A stretch of DNA of 53,242 nucleotides from an uncultured Christensenellaceae bacterium (GCA_910587225.1 CAJULT010000008.1:1-53242); one strand, 5' to 3'; shown: positions 1 through 7,733, counted from the first letter of the stretch. Numbers and translations are program-made. The notes: generated by a model not told the origin, from the letters alone.

Positions 1-47
1 GAGATCCTGTCATGTGACTGGAGTTCAGACGTGTGCTCTTCCGATCT
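1..47 (+). other. Illumina adapter contamination at contig start
   Basis: Bases 1-5 (GAGAT) match the end of the Illumina P7 primer, 6-13 (CCTGTCAT) look like an 8-base i7 index, and 14-47 are the 34-nt TruSeq Read 2 primer ending in CTCTTCCGATCT. Translated, this gives the known artefact peptide TGVQTCALPI. None of it is biological, and it should be trimmed. Confidence 0.97.
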
Positions 48-229
48 GCTGGAAGTTCTGGGTTGTACTGCTTGCCATTATCATAGGCACAATACTGCTC
101 GGGCCAGTAGTTGCAGAGTTTGGCGGAATTATACTTGGCTGGATCTCAACTTTCATAGGTTGGATCTCAGCTGCGCTCAAATGGCTAGCCGGACTGCTTA
201 ACTTCTTCGGCTGGTACGGTTTCGTTTAA
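48..229 (+). CDS. Partial small hydrophobic protein, candidate phage coat or minor virion protein
   Basis: About 60 residues survive; the 5' end is lost at the adapter junction, so any start inside 1-47 is artificial. The protein is almost wholly hydrophobic, with two helices rich in Trp, Gly and Ile (motifs LGWISTFIGWISAALKW and LLNFFGWYGFV), and has no charged tail. It ends 14 nt before the next ATG, with AGGAGG between, so it belongs to the same + strand operon as the large membrane proteins and the Zot-like ATPase. In filamentous phages the short membrane-resident coat proteins sit in this place, upstream of the adsorption and assembly genes. That role is inferred from size, hydropathy and context only. 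A membrane-active peptide or a holin-like protein is also possible. Confidence 0.6.
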
Positions 230-243
230 AAGGAGGATAAACT

Positions 244-1524
244 ATGGCAAAATATAAAAACATAAAAGTTCCAAAATCTTTGATTGTCTGCCTGGCAATC
301 CTTTTTTGTCTTTGCGCCGGCATAGACGGCTGGTATTTCTACGTGTGGAAATATGGATCTGAGAAGCTTGTTTCCAACACATACGAACTTGGATTGCAGA
401 CAACCACTAGCGGCGACACTAAATATTTCGTTGAACTTGACTATATGTCAAATGCAAAAAAGAACGGGCTTGAAAAACTAGATATCAAGTTCAACTACAT
501 GCTTGATGAAAATCAAGAGGCGTTTTATTCACAAGGCTTGCAATACGTTGCTGACAGCGTGGATGACACTCTTGACTTCGAGTACAAAGCTGACGCATCT
601 CAAACAAAAGGTATTTACCTAAACACACTACCCGGCTGGTACTCAGGTGTTGACAATTATGCTTGGTGGGGTTCTTACCGTGTAAATGAAAAAGCAGCAA
701 TGTACAACTACTCTTCTGGTGATGATTACAAAACTACGACACTCTCTACAAACCCACTTTCTCTCAAGACAAAATTTAAAATTCAGGTCGGCGATCAACT
801 GTTCCAGATGAAGTTCAGAAATGAAGACACTGAAATATCGCCTGACAACTACCAATACAAAACCGTCGGCGATGTACACTTCTACGTTGTCTATGCCAGA
901 ACCGATCACAACTGGTATTACACCTACTACGATTACAGCTATTTTTCAAAGCTTATGTATGAAGTTGCAAAGTCAATCACACCAGGCACTAACAAATCAT
1001 ATGTCTTCGAGTTCGGCGACTTGTTCGACTATTACCTCTACGATGCAGAAACTGGTCAGTACAGCAACACCAGATACGAAAACTGCGACAGTGTAATTCA
1101 GGATATGAAATCATATTACTCAATTAAAATTAACGTTTCTGAAAATGGCGCGCAGAAAGCAAGTGACAGTATATTCCACGCTTTGCACGGTAGCACGACC
1201 TACAACCTTTTAGGTGACTATTCAAGCGATGACTACTTTGTCGGCAGAACTGTCATCACCACAAAGCTAAACGATTTTGATTTTGTAAACATTGTCGATA
1301 AAAGATACGCAATAAAGCTTCGTGACGAGTTTGTGAATTACTACAGTAAATACCCAAAAATTTATCTTGAAGTTGAGATTGACCTAGACAAGCTGCAAGA
1401 ACTTGATATTGAATTTGTGGGTTTCACTGAAGATAGCAACTTAGACAAATTCAATGTCCTTAAAGCCTACACAATTCAAACTGTAGACGGACAAAAAATT
1501 AAAACGGAGGTGAAGCATGATTAG
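244..1524 (+). CDS. Large single-pass membrane protein of the phage-like operon (unknown)
   Basis: This 426-residue protein has one N-terminal membrane segment (about residues 13-32) after a short basic tail, then a soluble ectodomain of roughly 390 residues rich in Tyr, Asp, Asn and Ser. I recognise no domain. AGGAGG lies 8-9 nt before the ATG. The stop overlaps the next gene by 8 nt (ATGATTAG), so the two are probably translationally coupled. An N-in anchor with a large Tyr/Asp-rich outer domain, placed between a coat-like peptide and a Zot-like ATPase, would suit a virion adsorption or minor tip protein, but this is inference. Codons often end in C (AAC, TAC, TTC), unlike the gene at 3190-4935. 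Confidence 0.75.
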   Translation: MAKYKNIKVPKSLIVCLAILFCLCAGIDGWYFYVWKYGSEKLVSNTYELGLQTTTSGDTKYFVELDYMSNAKKNGLEKLDIKFNYMLDENQEAFYSQGLQYVADSVDDTLDFEYKADASQTKGIYLNTLPGWYSGVDNYAWWGSYRVNEKAAMYNYSSGDDYKTTTLSTNPLSLKTKFKIQVGDQLFQMKFRNEDTEISPDNYQYKTVGDVHFYVVYARTDHNWYYTYYDYSYFSKLMYEVAKSITPGTNKSYVFEFGDLFDYYLYDAETGQYSNTRYENCDSVIQDMKSYYSIKINVSENGAQKASDSIFHALHGSTTYNLLGDYSSDDYFVGRTVITTKLNDFDFVNIVDKRYAIKLRDEFVNYYSKYPKIYLEVEIDLDKLQELDIEFVGFTEDSNLDKFNVLKAYTIQTVDGQKIKTEVKHD

Positions 1525-3133
1525 TTTACTATTTGATACAAGCTTCTGGTATGACGTGCTTTTTGTAATTGCTGCTGTCCTAATCATAATCGCCTGCATT
1601 AAATGGCCAAATGGCAAATGGTTTTTCGGGACGGTTATTACTCTAGCAATATTAGTTACCACTGGCTACTGCGCAGCGCAGCTAAACTTTTACTACAATG
1701 CAAAAGGCGGCATATTTGGAGCAATCACTGGCATTTTTGAAACAAATGTAGTTGAAGTTGACGAAATGACTTTCTCGCTGAAAAACATCGAACTACTTAA
1801 AGAGCATGACGATGTCTATTCTGCTAAGGTTCTCAGTAACGAAGTTATGGCATTAGAGGAAGGACAAAAATTTGCAGTCTATGTAAACGGCGAGCCATGC
1901 TCAACCACAACCAACGAAAGTGACTATGTGGTGGCTGAGTACACATACAGGTTCATGAACCAAGAATTTAACGAAGTTTGCACTGATACTCTCACACTTA
2001 GAATTGCGCTTTACAGTAACTCTACTTACCTCTCAGTTTCAACTTCTGGTGGCGCTGATGCAGTTAAATATTGGAACTACTACTTCAACAAAAACAAGTT
2101 TGAAATGAAAATCGAAAAGGCTGCTTACTTGTACGATGATGGGATAAACTTTGGTGATGGTGACATCTCAAATTACTACAAGGTCGCTTCCTACTACCTA
2201 GATAATGAACTTTACAAATCTCAAGTCTACATAGTCAACACGCCACTGCAGCTTCTCGAAGAGCCAAGTATAGCTGAAGGAAAAACTTTTATGGGTTGGC
2301 TAGACGAAAATGATGCGGAAATCGAGAACGGAACTACCGTTACTCAAAACATGAGCCTATACGGCTACTCTATCAAAGCTTTGGAATTTGAGTTTGATCT
2401 AAATGCTAACCAGGCACATATTCTTGGAAAATACACTGGGGCAAATCCAGTCGTGGTGATCCCATCGACCTATTCGCTATTCAAAGGAGTTTCGGTAGTA
2501 GGCAACGACATCACAATAACTGAAATTGGTTGGCAAGCATTCAATAATGAAACCATCACAGACGTCACAATTCCAGCTAGCATAGCAGCAATAAACGAAA
2601 CTGCTTTCAATGGAGCTACTAATCTAAGCCGATTATACGTTCACTCTAAAACAGTTTACAACCTTCTCTCAAGAGAAAATAATCCTGGCGGATTGTTTAC
2701 AACTGATAACATCAGTTTTTACATAAGCGCAGATATTGACGATGGCAGCAATGCTTATCTAAATGCACAGTACGAAAAAACAACTGCTACTGTCAATGGT
2801 TACACATACAACCTGTATACAATTAAAACAAGCATGATCGGGAAATGGGGATATGTTGTTGAAAACTTATACAACCCCCTACAACCTGAATATTACGCAA
2901 TTGTTATTAAAGAGGACGGTACTGGGATATTTATAAACAGCGATAACACCGAATATGATATTAAGTTCACTACTTTTTCTAAAACAAGCGGCTCGTTTAC
3001 GTTAAATTCGACTTCTACAAATAGTCTGCCTTGTAGTTATTCTTTTGAATATAGCGAACAGACAGATAGCTTAACATTAGTTGAGAAGTCCATTGGCTCA
3101 TACACCTACACATGCTACAGAATTAATTCTTAG
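1517..3133 (+). CDS. Two-pass membrane protein with BspA-type LRR and lipocalin-like C-terminus
   Basis: A 538-residue protein. Two hydrophobic helices (about residues 10-27 and 36-55) are followed by a long extracytoplasmic part. Around residues 250-285 there is an InlB B-repeat-like stretch (GKTFMGWLDEN). Residues about 310-390 hold BspA/LRR_5-type repeats (ITEIGWQAFNNETITDVTIP, then AAINETAFNGATNLSRLYV). The last 100 residues (GKWGYVV, EDGTGIFI) resemble lipocalin-like beta-barrel domains of gut bacterial proteins. The start follows GGAGGTGAAGC and overlaps the previous stop. LRR_5 and InlB-type modules are typical of surface adhesins, so this is a plausible receptor-binding or decorated virion protein of the element. 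It could instead be a host-like surface protein carried as cargo. The function is not established. Confidence 0.75.
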   Translation: MISLLFDTSFWYDVLFVIAAVLIIIACIKWPNGKWFFGTVITLAILVTTGYCAAQLNFYYNAKGGIFGAITGIFETNVVEVDEMTFSLKNIELLKEHDDVYSAKVLSNEVMALEEGQKFAVYVNGEPCSTTTNESDYVVAEYTYRFMNQEFNEVCTDTLTLRIALYSNSTYLSVSTSGGADAVKYWNYYFNKNKFEMKIEKAAYLYDDGINFGDGDISNYYKVASYYLDNELYKSQVYIVNTPLQLLEEPSIAEGKTFMGWLDENDAEIENGTTVTQNMSLYGYSIKALEFEFDLNANQAHILGKYTGANPVVVIPSTYSLFKGVSVVGNDITITEIGWQAFNNETITDVTIPASIAAINETAFNGATNLSRLYVHSKTVYNLLSRENNPGGLFTTDNISFYISADIDDGSNAYLNAQYEKTTATVNGYTYNLYTIKTSMIGKWGYVVENLYNPLQPEYYAIVIKEDGTGIFINSDNTEYDIKFTTFSKTSGSFTLNSTSTNSLPCSYSFEYSEQTDSLTLVEKSIGSYTYTCYRINS

Positions 3134-3189
3134 ATCTAAAATGCTTTAGTAGTGGCATTAAAAACTACTTTAATTGGAGGAAATAAAAC

Positions 3190-4935
3190 ATGGCAAAAAC
3201 AAAAACAGGAAAAGTAATAAAAGGAATTGTGCTTAGCGTGCTTGCTGCCGGCTTAATTGGCGGCAGCGTGTATGTCGGCACACACTGGGACGAAACAAAA
3301 CAAACAATTCATGAGTGGACTGCACCGGCTGTAGATGAAAAAGATAAAACTATAGCTGAACTAGCAACATTACTTCAATCTACCCAAGATGATTTAAAAA
3401 GCGCACAAAATGAAATAGATGAGAAAAAAATTAGTATTGCTACATTAACATCCAATCTATCAGAGATCGAAGAAAGGCTTGATGCTGCAAAAGCAGACAA
3501 TGCAGCAAGTCAAGAAACAATATATCAATTAGAAGAACAGAAAGCATCTATATCGACAGAACTTCAAGTTGCTCAAAATTCTTTGGTGGAAAAAGAGCAG
3601 CAATTAACAAAATTGACAATAAAAATAAATGAGCTAGAGGTGGCTCTTGGGAATAAGTTTGTCAATATTGATGTTTCCAACTTAGATATACCAAGTGCGA
3701 ATTTGTGTGTATTTAACAATGTTATACTTTTAGCCCCTTCAAAAGATGATGGTGGTTTATGGCAATATGACATCGCAGAAAATTCATTATCTCAAATTTA
3801 TGAAACAGGCAAATGGGAAAAACCTATAAAAGTTGGCAATGGCTGCTTAGTTTCTAGCTTATCCCAATCTGGCATTTTATACTACGATAGCATAACAAAA
3901 ACAGTTTCCTTAAAATATTCTTTTGGACAAAACTGGACAAATTCAAATTATGTCGCCGTAGTCAAAAATGGTTGTTTTTTATCGTCCGCGGCAACAAAAA
4001 CTGAAGAAAATGACGGTTTTCTATACTTTGATATAGAAACCAAACAAATTACTAAAGTATATGAAACAAGAGGTTGGAATATGTTTAGTGAAGTTGATGA
4101 CGGCTGTTTTATAAGTCAATCTGGTGATAACGTGGGTTTGTTATATTTTGATAATAATACAAAACAATGTTCACAAATTTATTCCATTGGAGAAAAATGG
4201 CAATTTGCGCAAAAAGTACAAAATGGCTATCTAATAGGGTGCACATATAATGGACAAGGTTTATTGTATGTCGACGTAGAGACCAATACGGTTCAACAAG
4301 TTTATGATGCAGGCGCTTACTGGTGCGAGTTTTCTGAAACAGCAAACGGATGTTTTGTTTCATCAAAAAATTCTGGTCAAGGACTTTTATATTTCAATTC
4401 TGAAACTCAAACTTGCGTAAAAATTTTAGATGGCTCAGTACATATTTATGCCTCAGCAACATTAAACAAAAATGAATTTATGATTGCCTTAGGCAATCTT
4501 GGCGTGCAAATTTATAATTGCGTTGATAATACGCTAACAAAACTAGATTTAAATAATTCAGTAACCTATAATGTTATTCATCCTACTAAACATGGTTTTA
4601 TTGTTACAAGTACTACTAAGGAAAATCTATATTTAATTAATAAAGAAACAAAAGAAGTTAGCCATATTTTAGGTTCGTCCAGTAACTATGGTTTGGACAT
4701 TTCTTATTCAGTAAATAGTCTATGTTTTCTAAGCACATCTGCACAAAATAATTATGGAACACTTTACTGTTTTAATGATGAAACATTAGAGTTGAAACGA
4801 TTAGCACGTGGATATGGCTTTGTATTTGAACAAAGCGCAGGCGGAGTAATTGCAACTAGCGAAAAAGAACAGTATTTTATCAATTTGGAAACCCTTAAAG
4901 TTTCTCTAATTGGTTTAATCGTTGAAAGAGTTTAA
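3190..4935 (+). CDS. Membrane-anchored coiled-coil / beta-propeller protein (unknown)
   Basis: 581 residues. There is an N-terminal membrane anchor (about 10-30), a coiled coil (about 55-155, with heptad-rich stretches of Gln, Glu, Lys and Ala), then about eight imperfect repeats of roughly 45 residues built on the pattern GLLYFD-ET-----IY--G--W----V-NGCF. This looks like a beta-propeller. AATTGGAGG precedes the ATG with good spacing. A stalk plus a propeller head is a common design for receptor-binding proteins, so a role as spike or adsorption protein fits the position just before the Zot-like ATPase. Codons mostly end in A or T (AAT, TAT, TTT), clearly more AT-rich than the genes on either side, which suggests that this gene was acquired separately. 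Confidence 0.75.
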   Translation: MAKTKTGKVIKGIVLSVLAAGLIGGSVYVGTHWDETKQTIHEWTAPAVDEKDKTIAELATLLQSTQDDLKSAQNEIDEKKISIATLTSNLSEIEERLDAAKADNAASQETIYQLEEQKASISTELQVAQNSLVEKEQQLTKLTIKINELEVALGNKFVNIDVSNLDIPSANLCVFNNVILLAPSKDDGGLWQYDIAENSLSQIYETGKWEKPIKVGNGCLVSSLSQSGILYYDSITKTVSLKYSFGQNWTNSNYVAVVKNGCFLSSAATKTEENDGFLYFDIETKQITKVYETRGWNMFSEVDDGCFISQSGDNVGLLYFDNNTKQCSQIYSIGEKWQFAQKVQNGYLIGCTYNGQGLLYVDVETNTVQQVYDAGAYWCEFSETANGCFVSSKNSGQGLLYFNSETQTCVKILDGSVHIYASATLNKNEFMIALGNLGVQIYNCVDNTLTKLDLNNSVTYNVIHPTKHGFIVTSTTKENLYLINKETKEVSHILGSSSNYGLDISYSVNSLCFLSTSAQNNYGTLYCFNDETLELKRLARGYGFVFEQSAGGVIATSEKEQYFINLETLKVSLIGLIVERV

Positions 4936-4944
4936 TGGTGAAAT

Positions 4945-6210
4945 ATGGAAGATCAAAACATACCACCTTTCGGCATGGATAATAAGTCACCTCAAGGTAG
5001 TGGCAAAACATTAGCTGCTTTATTGCTTCAAGCAAAGCAAATCAAGATCCACAAGCCACCCCTTATTGAATGGCTGGCACAACACCGCCCTGCGTTTAAA
5101 TTCGTTTACGCAGGGCTGGTCACAGCCGCCTTGGCAGTGCCACTTATAATGGCGTTTTCAAATCTTTGGTACATATACCTTTTATTGCTTCCCGTTTTCG
5201 TTTGGTTTCTGCTAGCTGTGATCAACTTCTTTAGGTACAGCTACTACATGACTAAATATAGATCCTGGTGTGAAACTGAAGCTGAAAATCCAGTGCATAC
5301 AGAAATAGATGGTGGCGCGCCTGGAACAGGCAAGTCACTATATCAAAACAATTCTAAGTATCAACAATCAAAAGGCTCATGGTTTCATATTCAGGAAGAG
5401 ATGTGGTATTTGCTGTCGAAGATTATAAAAGGAAAAACGTTAACGGAACGCGACCTTGAGATATATAACAGCTACAAGTTTTATGTAGAAAATAAAGGCA
5501 TCCCCTGCATGAGCGGTAATACTCCCGTTTACTCGAAAGAGTATAGACGGTTCTGCTATAAAGCCACGCTCGCGCATCTTAAGCAAGACGAGCCTGTGCC
5601 GTATCGAATGTGTACGTTCCTGGATGAACTAGGCGGCTTTATTCCTCAAGAGCTTTATGTAGATAAATGGAAAAATCAAAATAAATCTCTTGAAATAGAG
5701 GAAATGGCAAAGTTCTCCAGGCAACATCGAGAATGGCGCTGGTCAGGTGGCGAGCAAAACCCTAATAACGTATATAAAGGCGTGCGCAATGTCGTTGGCG
5801 ATATAAAGGTTATGAAGGGTTGCTCAAAGATTATGCAACCACGTTTCTTGAATTGGTTGTATACAAAAGTTATGCGTAAGCTTGTTTCCAGGATGAATAT
5901 CCGTGACTTGTGGTTGATGCCTTTAATGAGGCTAATTAGGAAATATAAAAATCTTTGTGGCTTTTATAAAATCACATATACTTCAAAGAATACCGAAACC
6001 GGCGGAAGTCAAGTTGTGGTTGTTCTTAATGAAAGAGAAAAGAAAGTGTTTATTCCAAGAGCAATGCCGATTGATTATTTAACTAGAGTTTTCAGTGTAG
6101 CTTATCGTTGTAAAGACGAAGTTTTGAAAATGAAAGTTTTTGAAAAGTTAGAGCTTGATAGAGAAGAAGCTATGGAAATGCTAAGAGCTGAAAATTTTAA
6201 AAAGACTTAA
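4945..6210 (+). CDS. Zot-like / filamentous-phage pI-type P-loop ATPase
   Basis: 421 residues. A Walker A motif, GAPGTGKS, lies at 124-131 and a Walker B, CTFLDELGG, at about 222-230. Downstream is FSRQHREWRWSGGEQNPNNV, which matches the layout of the Zot/pI family (an Arg-His segment, then a Gln sensor followed by a VR motif, here YKGVRNVVGD). Two membrane helices precede the ATPase domain (about 51-72 and 74-96). In coliphage pI the ATPase comes first and the membrane helix later, so this topology differs. Zot/pI proteins form the inner-membrane motor that extrudes filamentous phage. The start has only a weak GGTGA site, and the gap to the previous stop is 9 nt. A second GSGKT sequence at residues 18-22 is probably accidental. 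The family call is good; the virus assignment rests on context. Confidence 0.7.
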   Translation: MEDQNIPPFGMDNKSPQGSGKTLAALLLQAKQIKIHKPPLIEWLAQHRPAFKFVYAGLVTAALAVPLIMAFSNLWYIYLLLLPVFVWFLLAVINFFRYSYYMTKYRSWCETEAENPVHTEIDGGAPGTGKSLYQNNSKYQQSKGSWFHIQEEMWYLLSKIIKGKTLTERDLEIYNSYKFYVENKGIPCMSGNTPVYSKEYRRFCYKATLAHLKQDEPVPYRMCTFLDELGGFIPQELYVDKWKNQNKSLEIEEMAKFSRQHREWRWSGGEQNPNNVYKGVRNVVGDIKVMKGCSKIMQPRFLNWLYTKVMRKLVSRMNIRDLWLMPLMRLIRKYKNLCGFYKITYTSKNTETGGSQVVVVLNEREKKVFIPRAMPIDYLTRVFSVAYRCKDEVLKMKVFEKLELDREEAMEMLRAENFKKT

Positions 6211-6315
6211 TTAGACGCTCATTCTTATTTATCCTCGTTTACATACCCACATATATATCCTTTATGGGTGTGTATGTGGGTATGTGAACGAGGGTGTGTG
6301 ATAGTGAGCGTCTGA
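6211..6315 (+). repeat. 105-nt near-perfect hairpin, candidate ssDNA packaging signal or strong terminator
   Basis: The outer arms AGACGCTCA (6213-6221) and TGAGCGTCT (6305-6313) are perfect. The inner 21-nt arms at 6233-6253 and 6273-6293 pair with a single T·G wobble. The 11-nt segments between them also pair largely through T·G wobbles. The loop is 6254-6272. The wobbles pair only in + sense RNA or + ssDNA; on the other strand they would be A/C mismatches. The structure directly follows the Zot-like gene. Confidence 0.85.
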
Positions 6316-6352
6316 AAGAAAATTTTAAAATTCTCAGCATTACATAATCGAG

Positions 6353-6454
6353 CTTATTATCTAACTCCAACTCAAAAATTTAAAAAACTGACCGCATGAA
6401 AAAAGTCTTAAAACTTATAACATGGTCTATATATACCGAGTTAGATAATATAGC
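6353..6454 (+). repeat. Second long stem-loop downstream of the Zot-like gene
   Basis: Perfect 13-nt arms TATTATCTAACTC (6355-6367) and GAGTTAGATAATA (6438-6450) enclose a nested stem, GACC-GC-ATG at 6390-6398 with CATGGTC at 6421-6427. Together with the hairpin at 6211-6315 and the smaller ones at 6495-6508 and 6549-6566, it makes the whole stretch 6211-6607 unusually structured. No coding potential is visible there. Confidence 0.7.
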
Positions 6455-6494
6455 AGCAGTTATGAATAAAACCGCATAAGAAAGGCTGAAATTG

Positions 6495-6508
6495 AGCCAA
6501 ATTTGGCT
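6495..6508. repeat. 14-nt perfect palindrome
   Basis: AGCCAAATTTGGCT reads the same on both strands. It lies about 100 nt before the HNH gene and could be an operator for a dimeric regulator such as the HTH protein at 7436. That role is inference. Confidence 0.5.
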
Positions 6509-6548
6509 TATATAAATCAGCTTGAATAAATATAAAAGTCAAAATAAA

Positions 6549-6566
6549 AACGCGCGTAAGCGCGTT
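6549..6566 (+). repeat. GC hairpin with GTAA (GNRA-type) loop upstream of the HNH gene
   Basis: AACGCGC-GTAA-GCGCGTT forms a perfect 7-bp stem with a GNRA tetraloop in + sense RNA, 41 nt before the ATG of the HNH gene. Further GCGC-rich sequence follows (6567-6590). It may be part of the leader of that gene or of the element's structured intergenic region. Confidence 0.5.
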
Positions 6567-6607
6567 GGCGCAACAAAAAACACGCGCAACAAACCAGGAG
6601 GCAAAAT

Positions 6608-6967
6608 ATGCAATCAGTAATGATGTATGACGACTATGAATTGTTTGAAAACGGCACTTGCTTTTCACACAAAACAAAAAAGTGGCTTAAACCCGATCCA
6701 AACAATCATGGCTACGAACGAATTCGCTTTTACAAAGATGGCAAACAGCAGCGCGTCTTCACACATATAAAAATCGTTCAGTATTTTGGAGACTGCAAAG
6801 GAAACCATCTCCCACCTGATAATGTAACTCTAAGAGAACTTGGCTTATCTATTGATCATCGAGATAGGGACAAGCATAACAATGCACGTGCAAATCTTGA
6901 GTTAGTAACCCACAAAGAAAACTGCTACAGAAAGTTTCACGGCATAGACGATGATCTACCATTTTGA
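6608..6967 (+). CDS. HNH endonuclease (phage/homing type)
   Basis: 119 residues. The C-terminal half carries the HNH signature IDHRDRDKHNNARANLELVTHKEN, in which the D-H pair, N-N-R and the L-L-V-T-H-KEN tail match the HNH_3 fold. The N-terminal half (YDDYELFENGTCFSHKTKKW) resembles the DNA-recognition region that precedes HNH in NUMOD-type homing nucleases. AGGAGG lies 6 nt before the ATG. Free-standing HNH nucleases of this size are common in phages, where they act as homing nucleases or in DNA processing. The gene follows the structured non-coding stretch and is 10 nt upstream of the next small gene. Whether it serves the element or is a selfish passenger cannot be told from sequence. Confidence 0.8.
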   Translation: MQSVMMYDDYELFENGTCFSHKTKKWLKPDPNNHGYERIRFYKDGKQQRVFTHIKIVQYFGDCKGNHLPPDNVTLRELGLSIDHRDRDKHNNARANLELVTHKENCYRKFHGIDDDLPF

Positions 6968-6977
6968 GGAGGAAATT

Positions 6978-7127
6978 ATGAAACTATACGAACTAAAGGT
7001 TAAATCTAAAAGCAGCACAGCTTACCGTACTGCAATTCGCCACGCGACCAAAACGGACATTGTAAAGGTAGTTCCCGTCTACCTGAAAGATGATTACTGT
7101 GTCAAAATACAGCCGCTAAAGGACTGA
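6978..7127 (+). CDS. 49-residue basic protein, unknown
   Basis: The short frame begins MKLYELKVKSKSSTAYRTA and ends with IQPLKD. GAGGAGG precedes the ATG, 10 nt after the HNH stop, and another GGGAGG follows it before the gene at 7143. It is Lys-rich, with a likely beta-strand pattern (DIVKVVPVYLKDDYCVKIQP). No family is recognised. The clean ribosome binding sites and tight spacing support it as a real gene of the element. Confidence 0.6.
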   Translation: MKLYELKVKSKSSTAYRTAIRHATKTDIVKVVPVYLKDDYCVKIQPLKD

Positions 7128-7142
7128 GGGAGGTGCTAACGA

Positions 7143-7439
7143 ATGTGTAATAACGACAAATGCTTAAAATGCAAGCACCTTGACACAAGCGATATGCCCA
7201 ATCTGTTCTGCAACCTGTCCTGCGAGCTTGTAAACGATGATGACTTCAGATACTGCCCGCTCGATCCAAAAAGCGTGTCAGAACTCGTCTACAGGCTAGA
7301 CAAGGAATTAAAAACCGCACAAAGCAAAATAAAGAAGTTGGAAGCAGCTTTTAACGATGCATGTTTGGAAATAGCTTCTTGGCATGATAGTGCTTTGCAA
7401 GATGTTAGAAATCGTTTTTATAAGGAGGAAAGTTCATGA
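7143..7439 (+). CDS. Cys-rich small protein with coiled-coil tail, unknown
   Basis: 98 residues. The N-terminal third has six Cys (CNNDKCLKCKHL, then FCNLSCELV and YCPL), a pattern that suggests a small metal- or disulfide-stabilised knuckle. Residues about 50-75 form a short coiled coil (LDKELKTAQSKIKKLEAAF). GGGAGG precedes the ATG. The stop overlaps the next start as ATGA, so the two are coupled. Similar small Cys-rich proteins occur in phage and plasmid early regions, but I do not recognise a named family. Confidence 0.65.
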   Translation: MCNNDKCLKCKHLDTSDMPNLFCNLSCELVNDDDFRYCPLDPKSVSELVYRLDKELKTAQSKIKKLEAAFNDACLEIASWHDSALQDVRNRFYKEESS

Positions 7440-7612
7440 CATACAAAGAAAAGTTAGAGACAATCAAAGAGCGATTGTATCTCAACAATGCGCAGCTTGC
7501 TGTAAAGCTAGACGTAAACCGTGCGCAGATCACAAGGTGGATGGATGGTAATGTTCCCTCTTACCCAAACAGAAAGCGCATAGATAGGCTATATTACGAG
7601 GTTTGCACATGA
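7436..7612 (+). CDS. 58-residue helix-turn-helix protein
   Basis: The protein starts MTYKEKLETIKERLYLNNAQ and contains a plain HTH of XRE/Cro type: NNAQLAVKLDVNRAQITRW, with the turn at LDV and a recognition helix RAQITRWMDG. Its ATG overlaps the previous stop (ATGA) and follows AAGGAGG. It is the last gene of the element before the 417-nt non-coding stretch. A Cro-like or excisionase-like switch is plausible. The inverted repeat at 7743-7782 or the palindrome at 6495-6508 would be natural operators, but neither link is shown. Confidence 0.75.
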   Translation: MTYKEKLETIKERLYLNNAQLAVKLDVNRAQITRWMDGNVPSYPNRKRIDRLYYEVCT

Positions 7613-7724
7613 AAAAGAGTAACACATCTTAAAAAACGCACTTAATTTTAATACAAAAATGGCAACAAGCGACCTGAAAAAGGGTCGCTATATTTCGTTG
7701 TAAATTGATTTTTACATGGTAAAT

Positions 7725-7733
7725 TGTGGATAA
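7725..7733 (-). promoter_or_regulatory. Consensus DnaA box
   Basis: TTATCCACA on the - strand is an exact match to the bacterial DnaA box. A single 9-mer is expected less than once in a window of this size, but here it sits in the only AT-rich, repeat-rich non-coding stretch of the element. Confidence 0.4.

Noticed and set aside
14..47. N-terminus of a protein beginning at base 14
   Set aside because: The first residues translate the Illumina Read 2 primer and are not biological.
4990..5013. A second P-loop (GSGKT, residues 18-22) in the Zot-like protein
   Set aside because: It lacks the preceding beta strand and any matching Walker B, and lies before the membrane helices; it is probably chance.
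4945..6210. Conjugation coupling protein (VirD4/FtsK) reading of the ATPase
   Set aside because: The segment after Walker B and the R-H/Q motif follows the Zot layout, the size is about 420 residues, and no relaxase or mating-channel genes are present.
6316..6967. HEARO/omega-type guide RNA with the HNH protein
   Set aside because: The HNH protein is only 119 residues and has no IscB-like RuvC or PLMP parts, so a phage-type nuclease with a structured intergenic region is simpler.
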